A stretch of DNA of 64,000 bases, taken from Cetobacterium_A somerae (lineage in GTDB: Bacteria > Fusobacteriota > Fusobacteriia > Fusobacteriales > Fusobacteriaceae). Numbering within the stretch: position 1 is the first letter of the stretch; each line of letters opens with the position of its first letter. The stretch lies in NCBI RefSeq assembly GCF_044784365.2, contig NZ_CP173062.2; one strand, given 5' to 3'. Under the pieces are notes generated by a model that saw nothing but the letters and a program-made list of their open reading frames with translations, was not told where the DNA came from and did not search any database. Shown here in pieces: positions 34,445 to 42,772 of this stretch. The position numbers and the translations under genes were made by a program.

Positions 34445-35221
34445 TTAAATAATCCTCTTTCTTAAAATATTAGAGATGATTTCAGTTACAATAGCACAAA
34501 CTACAATTAAAAGAATCCCCATAGCAGCAGTGTTGTATTTCATTAAACTTAAGTTATTACTTATATACATACCGATTCCTCCAGCACCAACTAAGCCTAT
34601 TACAGCTGAAGAACGAATGTTACTTTCTAAAGAGTAGATAGTCCAAGAGATAAATCCAGGAATAGCTTGAGGAATAGCTCCAAATCTTATAACTTGAAGA
34701 TGAGACATTCCAGTAGCTTTTAAAGAACTTAGTAGCTCCAAATCAACTTCATCTATAGTTTCATAATAAAAACGAGTCATATCTCCAATGTTCCCAACAG
34801 TTAAAGCTATAATCCCAGTTGTTATACCAACACCAAAAGCGGGAACAAACATAAGCGCCCAGATTATATTGGGAATATTTCTTAAAACTGTGGCAAAACT
34901 TTTAACAAAATTTCTAATTGGTTTAAAATGCATAGTTTTTTCTGAACATAGAAAACCTAGAAAAAATGAGATAGCAGAGGAAAAAATTAATGAAACTATA
35001 GCTACACAAAATGTATCAAGTAGAGGTGTCATATAGTTATTATAACTTTTCCAATTTACAGGTAGCATCTCCTCAGTTATAAATGAAACTGCAGATGGAA
35101 GTTCAACTAAGAAAGATAAAAAAGAAAAATCCAACCTATAAGCTATAAAAAGATAGATAATAGAGATAACTCCTAAAGTAAAGATATCATTTTTATTAAA
35201 CATTTTTACCGTATATTTCAT
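34445..35221 (-). CDS. phnE: Phosphonate-type ABC transporter permease (PhnE, first copy)
   Basis: A 258-residue permease with the same plan: helices, the loop LLSSLKATGMSHLQVIRFGAIPQ and SAVIGLVGAGGIGMYISN. The start at 35221 overlaps the ATPase gene's end by 26 bases but is well supported by GAGGAG at seven-base spacing on the minus strand, better than the later in-frame ATG at 35203. Coupled translation of phnC and phnE is therefore likely. Confidence 0.88.
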   Translation of the reverse strand: MKYTVKMFNKNDIFTLGVISIIYLFIAYRLDFSFLSFLVELPSAVSFITEEMLPVNWKSYNNYMTPLLDTFCVAIVSLIFSSAISFFLGFLCSEKTMHFKPIRNFVKSFATVLRNIPNIIWALMFVPAFGVGITTGIIALTVGNIGDMTRFYYETIDEVDLELLSSLKATGMSHLQVIRFGAIPQAIPGFISWTIYSLESNIRSSAVIGLVGAGGIGMYISNNLSLMKYNTAAMGILLIVVCAIVTEIISNILRKRII

Positions 35222-35945
35222 TGATAATCTCCTCTGTTAAATTTTCAGGAGTATTGTCAAATACTATAACTCCATTTTTCATTCCAATAATTCTAGTGGC
35301 ATAATTTTTAGCAAACTCAACTTGATGAAGATTTACAATACAAGTTATATTATCTTCAAGACAGATATTTTTCAATGTTTCCATAACAATTTCAGAAGAT
35401 TTTGGATCTAAACTTGCAATTGGTTCGTCAGCTAAAATTAGTTTTGGGTTTTGTGCAAGAGCTCTAGAGATTCCAACTCTTTGCTTTTGTCCTCCACTTA
35501 GTTCAGAAGCTTTTTTATAACAGTGTTCTTCAAGTCCTAGTCTTTTAAGAATATTTAAAGCTTTTGTTTTATCATTTTCAGAATAAAGTTCAAAGAATCC
35601 TTTAAAATCAGACATATATCCAAGTCTTCCATGAAGAACATTTTGAACAACAGATAGCCTTTCAATAAGATTATAATGTTGGAAAATCATTCCAATCTCT
35701 CTTCTCACTTTTCTTAGTTTTCCACCAGAAACTTTACAAATATCCTCTCCGTTAAAGATAACACTTCCACTACTAAGTGGATTCATAGCATTAATAGATC
35801 TTAAAAGTGTAGATTTACCAGCTCCAGAAGAACCTATAATAGCTACAAACTCCCCTTTTTTTATAGATAAGTTTATATTGTTAAGAGCTAAAAAGCTATT
35901 ATTATAGCTTTTAACTCCATCTTTTATAGTTATAATATTATTCAT
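35196..35945 (-). CDS. phnC: Phosphonate-type ABC transporter ATP-binding protein
   Basis: A 249-residue ATPase with Walker A GSSGAGKST (about residues 38-46), the Q-loop QHYNLIERLSVVQNV, signature ELSGGQKQRVGISRAL, Walker B LILADEPIASLD and the H-loop NLHQ. The linker sequences (NAMNPLSSGSVIFNG and VLHGRLGYMSDFKGFFELY) are typical of PhnC within importer ATPases. It energises uptake through the two PhnE permeases, fed by the PhnD protein. Confidence 0.92.
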   Translation of the reverse strand: MNNIITIKDGVKSYNNSFLALNNINLSIKKGEFVAIIGSSGAGKSTLLRSINAMNPLSSGSVIFNGEDICKVSGGKLRKVRREIGMIFQHYNLIERLSVVQNVLHGRLGYMSDFKGFFELYSENDKTKALNILKRLGLEEHCYKKASELSGGQKQRVGISRALAQNPKLILADEPIASLDPKSSEIVMETLKNICLEDNITCIVNLHQVEFAKNYATRIIGMKNGVIVFDNTPENLTEEIINEIYGKNV

Positions 35946-35960
35946 ATATACCCCCTAAAA

Positions 35961-36881
35961 TTAATCCTCTTTTATCTCTGTTAAATTAAGATTTTTCATA
36001 ACTTGTCCAATTATTTTAAAGTTTTCTTTTGTAACTTTAATGTGTTGCTCTCCATTTTTCTTTCCGTAAAAATTTTCCATGAAGAACTTATCATTGTAGT
36101 TTAAGAAAAAGTTTTGTAGCTTTTCTTTTAAATCTTGTGGCATACTTTCTTGTACTAACCAAAGATTATCTGGAATAACTGAGCTTTTGTATATAATTTT
36201 GTGGTTGTCCTCTGTAAAAAACTTTCTATTTTTTACATATGAGTTAGATGAGATAACTCCAATATCTGCATCTTTATCTAAAAGAGCTCTAACAGTATTT
36301 GTTGTAGAACCAGTTTCGTAAGGTTTAAACTTAATAGTAAAGTCATTAGAATCTTTAATTATTCCACTTGTAATAAGATCATTTACAGGCCACAAATATG
36401 TAGAGCCTGAAGATTGTTTTGTATAAGCAAAAGTGTAGGGACTCTTTGGATTTATCAAATCTTTTTCACTGAACTCATTTATATTTGTATCTGGTCTAGT
36501 TAAAAAATATGAAAACTTTCCCCAATTTTCTAATTTTCCATCTTTAGCAAAAGAAACTAAAGGTTCAATTTGAGATTTAGTAGCAGCCATAAAATATGGC
36601 ATAGCTCCTGTATAAGCTACATCAGTTCTATTTTTTTTAGCTTTTAAAGATTCAGTTAAAGCCATATCAGATGATGGTTCGAACCATTCAACTTTCATCC
36701 CAACGGCATTTTCAAGATCTTTTAAAAATTTATCTTTAGCTACAACTTTAGACTCTAAATCCTCATCAATTCCAAAGGCGATAACAAGTTTTTTCTCTTT
36801 TACCTCCTCTTTTCCACACCCTGTTAAAAAAAGTCCAGTACCAAGTAACCCCAGTGTAAACAATCTATTTAAAGTTTTCAA
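35961..36881 (-). CDS. phnD: Phosphonate-type substrate-binding lipoprotein
   Basis: A 306-residue exported protein with a lipobox (FLTGCGKEE), so it is anchored in a membrane by a lipidated Cys at about residue 22. The rest is a PhnD-like periplasmic-binding fold: EDLESKVVAKDKFLKDLENAVGMKVEWF, RTDVAYTGAMPYF and SSGSTYLWPVNDLI. The serine/threonine-rich loop around SSGSTY is where PhnD proteins hold the phosphonate group. It lies between the phytase and the ABC genes; binding of an inositol phosphate or another organophosphate is a possibility but is not shown. Confidence 0.88.
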   Translation of the reverse strand: MKTLNRLFTLGLLGTGLFLTGCGKEEVKEKKLVIAFGIDEDLESKVVAKDKFLKDLENAVGMKVEWFEPSSDMALTESLKAKKNRTDVAYTGAMPYFMAATKSQIEPLVSFAKDGKLENWGKFSYFLTRPDTNINEFSEKDLINPKSPYTFAYTKQSSGSTYLWPVNDLITSGIIKDSNDFTIKFKPYETGSTTNTVRALLDKDADIGVISSNSYVKNRKFFTEDNHKIIYKSSVIPDNLWLVQESMPQDLKEKLQNFFLNYNDKFFMENFYGKKNGEQHIKVTKENFKIIGQVMKNLNLTEIKED

Positions 36882-36900
36882 ATCTATACCCTCCCAAATT

Positions 36901-38175
36901 TTATTTTAATTTATTAGTGTAGAAGTTCTTAACATCATCCCATTTATAATATGGTTTCATAGTAGTTGCTATTGGTAGCTCAGCATCCTTTTCATTGTGT
37001 AAAATTTTAACTAAAACATCATTTTTATCATTTTTATAGAATATCCATTGAATATTTGTAGACATACCAGATATATCTCTTCCTAACCATCTCTCATAAA
37101 CTTTTTCCATATTATCCTCTTTTGCTGAGTAGCCATTGATATCTAGTAAAGTTATAAATGGAATAGTAGTTTCAGCATGGGCAAATCTTAGGTTAGCTGA
37201 GATGTTTTGATTTTTTATAGCTTCATCACTTGTAACTATAAAATTCTCTAAAAGAGGTAAAGCGATATTTGTAGCAATATCCTCTCCATTTTTCCCAGGA
37301 CCTTTTTCATAGAAATCACTTAGATTATCAACCTCTTCGTACCACTTTAACTGTTCTTCACTAAAAAACTCTCCAAAGCCTAAGTTTTTTCCAATATTAG
37401 CTTGGATAATATATAGATCATAAAGATTCCTAACAGCATCAGTTGGATTTTTTAAAACAACTTTGCCCTTACTATCTTTTAGTTTAAACTCACCACTTTC
37501 TAATTTTTTAACAAAATCTTTAGAAAAAAGCTGATTTAAAACTTCGTTGTTAAAGTTTTTACTTTTAGAGTATGTATTTAACTCTTTTTTCCAAGAACCA
37601 TTTTCAGAAAACTCCTCATACTCTGGAGAGAGATCAAAGAATCTTAAAAGTATATCTTTTTTATTGTTTGTTGAAACTTTAAAGTTTATATTTGGAGTGT
37701 ACTGTCCAAGTTCTTCTAAAAAAGCATCTCTACTCTGCTGAGCTCTTTCAACATAAGTTGATGAAGCTATAATATCTTTTCCAAAAATCTCTTTATTGTT
37801 CTCATAGAATCTTTTAGCAATCTCTTTTTGCTCTTTAACACCAACCTCAGTTAAAAGACCATAGTTTCCTTTTTCAATCTCCATAAGTTGTGCTATAGAG
37901 TTTTTTAACTTTAATCCCTCAGGAGTAATAGCGTTTTCTTTTTCTGCAATAGATAATAACTCGTATAAAGATACATCATACTTAGGTGAAGATAGATGTC
38001 TAGAACCATGTCTTCCTAAATGATTTACAAAGAATGGTTTATACCCATTAGGTGTAGGAGCAGTAGAAATCTCTTTAACACTGTATGGTTGTTTAGTACC
38101 TAAGTAGTTAAAATCTGCTGAAAAAATTGAAGCACTTAAAGTTGTAAAAATTGCTAAAAATTTAATGGTATTCAC
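36901..38175 (-). CDS. Multiple inositol-polyphosphate phosphatase (histidine phytase, MINPP type)
   Basis: I start at GTG 38175, behind AGGGAGG and giving a signal peptide (FLAIFTTLSASIFSA), not at the upstream ATG whose leader is not signal-like. The 424-residue exported enzyme has the histidine phosphatase motif RHGSR at residues 55-59 and, near residue 340, HAE in FAHAETTIPF in place of the HD of AppA-type phytases. HAE is the mark of MINPP, which removes phosphates from phytate at many positions. It heads an operon with a PhnDCEE-type importer. Periplasmic release of phosphate or lower inositol phosphates from dietary phytate is the likely role. Confidence 0.85.
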   Translation of the reverse strand: MNTIKFLAIFTTLSASIFSADFNYLGTKQPYSVKEISTAPTPNGYKPFFVNHLGRHGSRHLSSPKYDVSLYELLSIAEKENAITPEGLKLKNSIAQLMEIEKGNYGLLTEVGVKEQKEIAKRFYENNKEIFGKDIIASSTYVERAQQSRDAFLEELGQYTPNINFKVSTNNKKDILLRFFDLSPEYEEFSENGSWKKELNTYSKSKNFNNEVLNQLFSKDFVKKLESGEFKLKDSKGKVVLKNPTDAVRNLYDLYIIQANIGKNLGFGEFFSEEQLKWYEEVDNLSDFYEKGPGKNGEDIATNIALPLLENFIVTSDEAIKNQNISANLRFAHAETTIPFITLLDINGYSAKEDNMEKVYERWLGRDISGMSTNIQWIFYKNDKNDVLVKILHNEKDAELPIATTMKPYYKWDDVKNFYTNKLK

Positions 38176-38280
38176 TTTAAAAAATCCTCCCTGTGAAAAA
38201 TATTTATCAGACTCATTATAAACTAGTTGTGTTAAACAAAAATTAAAATAAAGTAAAAGAAATGTTATTTTATATACAGA

Positions 38281-38323
38281 AAAATAAAAAAACACAAAGG
38301 TTTTTATAAAACCTCTGTGTTTT
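38281..38323 (-). terminator. Terminator of the amino acid permease gene
   Basis: AAAACACAAAGGTTTT (38289-38304) and AAAACCTCTGTGTTTT (38308-38323) pair with one mismatch; on the minus strand the stem is followed by a T-rich tail. It isolates the permease from the phytase operon. Confidence 0.82.
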
Positions 38324-38334
38324 CTATGTTAAAT

Positions 38335-39765
38335 CTATTTATTTGTTTTTCTAGCTATCTTAGGGAAGATAAGTCCAAGTCCAACTAGAACAATTGGTGT
38401 TAAAATGTTAAGAGTAATTTGGAAGAACCACTCAGAACTAAATGTTTCAATGTTTTTAGGGAAGATACCCATTAAACATGCAAATGCTGTAAAGGCAAAA
38501 CACCAGATTCCAATAGCTGTTGCAATCTTATCATTTTTAACAAACTTAAATCCTGAACTATCACTTAAAGCTTTGTTCTTAATTAATCCTCTAAGTCCAA
38601 TGTATGCTAAGAATACCCATAAGTATCTAAGTGGCATAACAATTGAGTTTAAATCAAGAAGCCAGTTATAAAGGTTATTCATATCTCCAATACCAAGTGC
38701 TGGAATTATAATTAGGATTCCAACAAGTACAGCAGTTAATTTATATCCATTAATAGGTGCTCCATTTTCATTACATTTTGTAAATGCAGCTGGTATAAAG
38801 TTCTTATCTCCTTCTCCAATTAATATTTTAAGTGGAGCATCAATAGAGAACATAAGTGCTGATATTTGAGATAGAGTATTAGCTACAGCATATAAAACCA
38901 TAAGTGCGTTTCCAACACCGTAGTATTCACCTAAAAGTTTAAATGCGTAGTATTGACCATTCATTTTTAAGTCAGCAGGAATATTTCCACTATTAAACAT
39001 GATTCCCATTGCAAATGAACCAAGTAGAGCTGACATACCAACCATAGCAGCAAGTGCTAACATCCCTTTAGGGAAGTTTGTGTGAGGATTTTCAACGTCT
39101 TTAACGTATGGAGAGATTTTCTCGCATCCACCAACAGCAAATACTAACATAGATATAGTAGTAAAGTATGTAAAGTCAAACTTAGGCATAAATGTCGATA
39201 GTGACCAATCAGTTGTAGCAGGATTGATACTCATAAGAGATGGTGCAGCAACTGTTAGTAAAATATATAAAATACCCATGAAGAACATAGATGTTCCAGC
39301 AAGAGCTCCTATTCTTTTTAAAGAGTTCATACCTTTAGATGATAACCAAAGGAAAAGTAGGAAGATTCCTAAAACGATACTCTGTAAAACTAAAGGATTA
39401 AAAGTTTTTATCATATCTCCATTTTGGAAGAAAACCCAACTTAAAGCAACTAATGCACTTTGAGGTTTTTGTGCTAAATAAGGGATGTGAACAACCCAAT
39501 ATGTCCAACCAGCAAGATACGCTATCATAGGTCCGTAAGTTGAACCAACCCAACTTGAAACTCCTCCAGCTTTGTGATCAAAGACAGATCCCATCTCTCC
39601 AACCATAAGTGCATATGGTAAAAAGTAAAGAGAAAGAATTAATACCCAAGAAACTACAACTGTTAAACCTTGGTTTGCGTAGTTATTAACAACGTTACCA
39701 AATCCCCAAACAATTGTGAATCCCATCATGGCTAGCATACGCCAGTTTAATTTTTTTGATTCCAT
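38335..39765 (-). CDS. APC-family amino acid permease (YjeM/GadC-like)
   Basis: A 476-residue protein with about 12 helices and an APC-type start (RMLAMMGFTIVWGFGNVVNNYANQG) similar to the YjeM/glutamate-GABA antiporter branch; GGCEKISPYVKDVENPHTNFPKGM matches the helix 5-6 region of these carriers. There is no C-plug as in the GadC at 2.5 kb. It is divergent from malX-malY and shares with it a palindromic operator, so its substrate may be related to MalY chemistry, for example a sulfur amino acid (inference). Ribosome site AAGGAG. Confidence 0.82.
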   Translation of the reverse strand: MESKKLNWRMLAMMGFTIVWGFGNVVNNYANQGLTVVVSWVLILSLYFLPYALMVGEMGSVFDHKAGGVSSWVGSTYGPMIAYLAGWTYWVVHIPYLAQKPQSALVALSWVFFQNGDMIKTFNPLVLQSIVLGIFLLFLWLSSKGMNSLKRIGALAGTSMFFMGILYILLTVAAPSLMSINPATTDWSLSTFMPKFDFTYFTTISMLVFAVGGCEKISPYVKDVENPHTNFPKGMLALAAMVGMSALLGSFAMGIMFNSGNIPADLKMNGQYYAFKLLGEYYGVGNALMVLYAVANTLSQISALMFSIDAPLKILIGEGDKNFIPAAFTKCNENGAPINGYKLTAVLVGILIIIPALGIGDMNNLYNWLLDLNSIVMPLRYLWVFLAYIGLRGLIKNKALSDSSGFKFVKNDKIATAIGIWCFAFTAFACLMGIFPKNIETFSSEWFFQITLNILTPIVLVGLGLIFPKIARKTNK

Positions 39766-39805
39766 AAATCTAGTACTCCTTTTTTGTTAAATATTTCACT
39801 TTAAT

Positions 39806-39821
39806 ATGTACAATTGTACAT
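39806..39821. promoter_or_regulatory. 16-bp palindromic operator at the permease transcription start
   Basis: ATGTACAATTGTACAT is a perfect palindrome. A TATAAT box for the minus strand lies at 39825-39830, so the palindrome covers the expected permease start of transcription. A degenerate copy lies over the malX promoter. Confidence 0.6.
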
Positions 39822-39930
39822 TGAATTATACAATAAATCAAATATTTTTTTCTAATATAGTATAATGAAAAGTAATTTTCAAAATCAAAACTATTAATTT
39901 CTTTCAAAAAAATATGAAAAAGATTATGAA

Positions 39931-39966
39931 TTGAACAAAAGTGTTTTTATATGTACAATTTGTGAT
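39931..39966 (+). promoter_or_regulatory. malX promoter with overlapping operator copy
   Basis: TTGAAC (39931-39936), 17-base spacer, TACAAT (39954-39959). The -10 box is inside ATGTACAATTTGTGAT (39951-39966), which matches the perfect palindrome at 39806-39821 in its left half and partly in its right. One repressor could thus hold both divergent promoters. Confidence 0.55.
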
Positions 39967-39996
39967 ATAAAAAAAGTTTTAAGGGGAGTGTGTCAA

Positions 39997-41535
39997 ATGA
40001 CTACCAAAAATAGAATAAGTGCATGGGAGTTTTTCCAGAGCTTAGGAAAAACATTTATGTTGCCAGTAGCTTTACTAGCAGCAATGGGAATTTTACTTGG
40101 AATAGGTGCTGCCTTTACAGGTGGAACAACAATAGAGATGTTTCCGTTTTTAGGAAATAGTTTCTTACAAGGTATATTTAACTTTATGATAAAGATAAGT
40201 TTAGTTGCCTTTTCATTTTTACCACTTATGTTTGCTGTAGCAATTCCACTGGGAATGGCTAGAGAGAATAAAGAGATTGCAGCTTTTGCAGGACTTATGG
40301 GTTATATTGCAATGCAACTTGGAACAAACTTTTACTTAAATGAAACAGGACTTTTAAAAGTTGTAGATACAAAGATGGTAATGGGAATTCAAAGTATCGA
40401 TACAGGAGCATTAGGAGCATTAATCTGTGGAGTTATAGTTTTCTTTATCCACGAGAAGTTCCAAAACGTTGAGTTACCAGATGCTTTTTCATTCTTTGGA
40501 GGAACAAGATTTGTAGCTATTGCAACAGTTTTAATAATGTCAGTAGTAGGACTTGCAGTACCAATGGTATGGCCTTTCTTTGCAGCTGGAATAAATAAAG
40601 TTGGAGCAGCGATTCATGGAGCTGGACCATTTGGACCATTCCTATTTGGAGCTGGAGAGAGATTACTTCTTCCATTTGGACTTCACCATATCTTAGTTGC
40701 AACAATAAGATTCACTGAAGCTGGAGGAACTTATGTAACTGCAGCTGGAGAAACAATTCACGGAGCATTAAATATATTTTATAATCAGTTTGCACAGGGA
40801 GCAGAGTTTGTATCTCCAGAAGCAACAAAGTTCTTATCTCAAGGTAAGATGCCAACATTTATGTTTGGACTTGCAGGAGCAGCTTTAGCAATATATAAAT
40901 CAGCATACTTAGAGAATAGAAAAAAGATCAAAGGACTTTTGATATCAGCAGTTGTAGCATCAGCAGTTGGTGGAATAACTGAACCAATCGAATTTATATT
41001 CCTATTTATAGCACCAGTTCTTTATGTGTTCCACGCAATTATGACTGGACTTGGATTTATGGTAATGGGACTTTTAAAAGTAGTTATTGGAAACACTGAT
41101 GGAAACATAATTGACTTCCTAGTATTTGGAGTGTTCCAAGGATTCTGGACAAAATGGTTCTACGTAATTCCAGTTGGAATTGTATGGTTCCTAATTTACT
41201 ACTTCGTATTTAAATGGTATATTGTAAAATATGATATCCCAACTCCAGGAAGAGATAACTCAGCTCAAGCAAAAGAAGCTGTTGATAGTGGAGATATTGC
41301 TGGATATACAGCTAAAGTTATGTTAGAAGCTTTAGGTGGAAAAGAGAACATTGTAAGTTTAGATAACTGTATAACAAGACTTAGACTTGTAGTTAAAGAT
41401 GCAAATAAGATAGATGTAGAAGCTGTTAAAGCAGCAGGTGCAGTAAACGTAGTAAAACTAAATGATACAAATGTACAAGTTATAATTGGACCAAAAGTTC
41501 AAGTATTAAAGAAACAGTTACAAAAGTTAATGTAA
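39997..41535 (+). CDS. malX: PTS glucose/maltose-type EIICB (MalX)
   Basis: I start at ATG 39997, ten bases from AAGGGGAG; an earlier in-frame TTG lies over the -35 box. The 512-residue protein has an EIIC membrane domain (about residues 1-410; FGPFLFGAGERLLLPFGLHHI and TEPIEFIFLFIAPVLY) and a C-terminal EIIB domain with the phosphorylated Cys in SLDNCITRLRL. Order and sequence fit E. coli MalX, which takes up glucose or maltose-like sugars and lies with malY. There is no EIIA here, so phosphate must come from an EIIA encoded elsewhere. Terminator-like hairpin and malY follow. Confidence 0.88.
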   Translation: MTTKNRISAWEFFQSLGKTFMLPVALLAAMGILLGIGAAFTGGTTIEMFPFLGNSFLQGIFNFMIKISLVAFSFLPLMFAVAIPLGMARENKEIAAFAGLMGYIAMQLGTNFYLNETGLLKVVDTKMVMGIQSIDTGALGALICGVIVFFIHEKFQNVELPDAFSFFGGTRFVAIATVLIMSVVGLAVPMVWPFFAAGINKVGAAIHGAGPFGPFLFGAGERLLLPFGLHHILVATIRFTEAGGTYVTAAGETIHGALNIFYNQFAQGAEFVSPEATKFLSQGKMPTFMFGLAGAALAIYKSAYLENRKKIKGLLISAVVASAVGGITEPIEFIFLFIAPVLYVFHAIMTGLGFMVMGLLKVVIGNTDGNIIDFLVFGVFQGFWTKWFYVIPVGIVWFLIYYFVFKWYIVKYDIPTPGRDNSAQAKEAVDSGDIAGYTAKVMLEALGGKENIVSLDNCITRLRLVVKDANKIDVEAVKAAGAVNVVKLNDTNVQVIIGPKVQVLKKQLQKLM

Positions 41536-41543
41536 TAAAATTC

Positions 41544-41570
41544 GGGGGGAAACAATCCCCCCTTTTATTT
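41544..41570 (+). terminator. Hairpin between malX and malY
   Basis: GGGGGGA (41544-41550) pairs with TCCCCCC (41556-41562) and is followed by TTTTATTT. It may cut down but not stop transcription into malY, whose ribosome site lies 17 bases on. Confidence 0.65.
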
Positions 41571-41590
41571 AGAAGATTTTAGGAGGATGT

Positions 41591-42745
41591 ATGAATTTTG
41601 ATGAAATTATAAATAGAAAAGGAACTTACTGTACTCAGTGGGATTATATAGAGGATAGATTTGGACCTGGAACAAAGGATTTGACTCCGTTTTCTATCTC
41701 TGATACAGATTTCAAATGTCCTCAAGAGATTTTAGATGCAATAGTAGAAAGAACAGCTCATGGAATTTTTGGATACTCTCGTTGGAATCATGAAGATTAT
41801 AAAAGTGCTATAAAAAATTGGTATAAAACAAGATACTCTACAGATATAAATAGTGATTGGGTTGTGTATTCACCAAATGTAATCTATAGTATCTCTACCC
41901 TATTAGAGGAGTTAGTTGGAAAAGATGGAAAAGTGATGACTCACACTCCAAGATATGATGGATTTACAAAAATCTTAAAACCTTATAACCTTTTTGAGGT
42001 AACTTTAAAAGAGGATGAGAGTGGAGAGTTTCATACAGATTTTTCTATAATAGAAGAGGGATTTAAAAGTGGAGTTAAGGCATTTTTACTTTGTAATCCT
42101 GAAAATCCAGTTGGAAAGGTTTGGAAATATGAGGAGTTAAAGGAACTTATATATTTGTGTGAAAAGTATGATGTTATTCTAATTTCAGATGATATTCATA
42201 TGGATATAGCTAGAAGAGAGGTAACTCCAGTATTAAAAATAGATACGAAAAGATGTTTAATTGTAAGTTCAGCATCAAAAACTTTTAATACACCAGCTTT
42301 TGGAGGTTCATATGCAATAATACCTCAAGATGATATTAGAGAAAAGTTTGTAACTCACTTAAAGGAGGTAGACTCACTATCATCTCCAACAATTTTTGGA
42401 GTGTTATCAACAATGGTTGCATATAATAGTTGTGGATACTGGGTGGATGAGTTAAATAGTTATCTAACTAAAAACTGTGAATATGTAGAGAAAGAGTTAA
42501 ATGGATTTCACGGAGTTAGAGCTTTAATACCTGAGGGAACATATCTTATGTGGATAGATCTAAAAGATTGTAATATAGATATGGATAGATTTAAAAAATC
42601 ACTTATTGAGGATGGAAAAGTGGCTATTATGTCTGGAGAGGCTTATGGTGATAAAGATAGAATCCGTTTAAATGTGGGGTGTCCACTTTCAAAAGTAAAA
42701 ATAGCAGTTGAAGGTATTAAAAGAGCTATTGAAAAAGTGAGATAA
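41591..42745 (+). CDS. malY: MalY-type PLP-dependent beta-C-S lyase/aminotransferase
   Basis: A 384-residue fold-type I PLP enzyme. The start MNFDEIINRKGTYCTQWDYI and LTPFSISDTDFKCP are as in MalY/PatB; the PLP lysine is in SSASKTFNTPAFGGSYA, and RLNVGCP near the end holds the carboxylate-binding Arg. MalY proteins split cystathionine to homocysteine, pyruvate and ammonia, and in E. coli MalY also dampens MalT. There is no malT in the window, so an enzymatic role is more likely. It is the second gene of malXY; ribosome site AGGAGG. Confidence 0.88.
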   Translation: MNFDEIINRKGTYCTQWDYIEDRFGPGTKDLTPFSISDTDFKCPQEILDAIVERTAHGIFGYSRWNHEDYKSAIKNWYKTRYSTDINSDWVVYSPNVIYSISTLLEELVGKDGKVMTHTPRYDGFTKILKPYNLFEVTLKEDESGEFHTDFSIIEEGFKSGVKAFLLCNPENPVGKVWKYEELKELIYLCEKYDVILISDDIHMDIARREVTPVLKIDTKRCLIVSSASKTFNTPAFGGSYAIIPQDDIREKFVTHLKEVDSLSSPTIFGVLSTMVAYNSCGYWVDELNSYLTKNCEYVEKELNGFHGVRALIPEGTYLMWIDLKDCNIDMDRFKKSLIEDGKVAIMSGEAYGDKDRIRLNVGCPLSKVKIAVEGIKRAIEKVR

Positions 42746-42772
42746 GAAAGTTATAATATCTTAGGTGATGAT

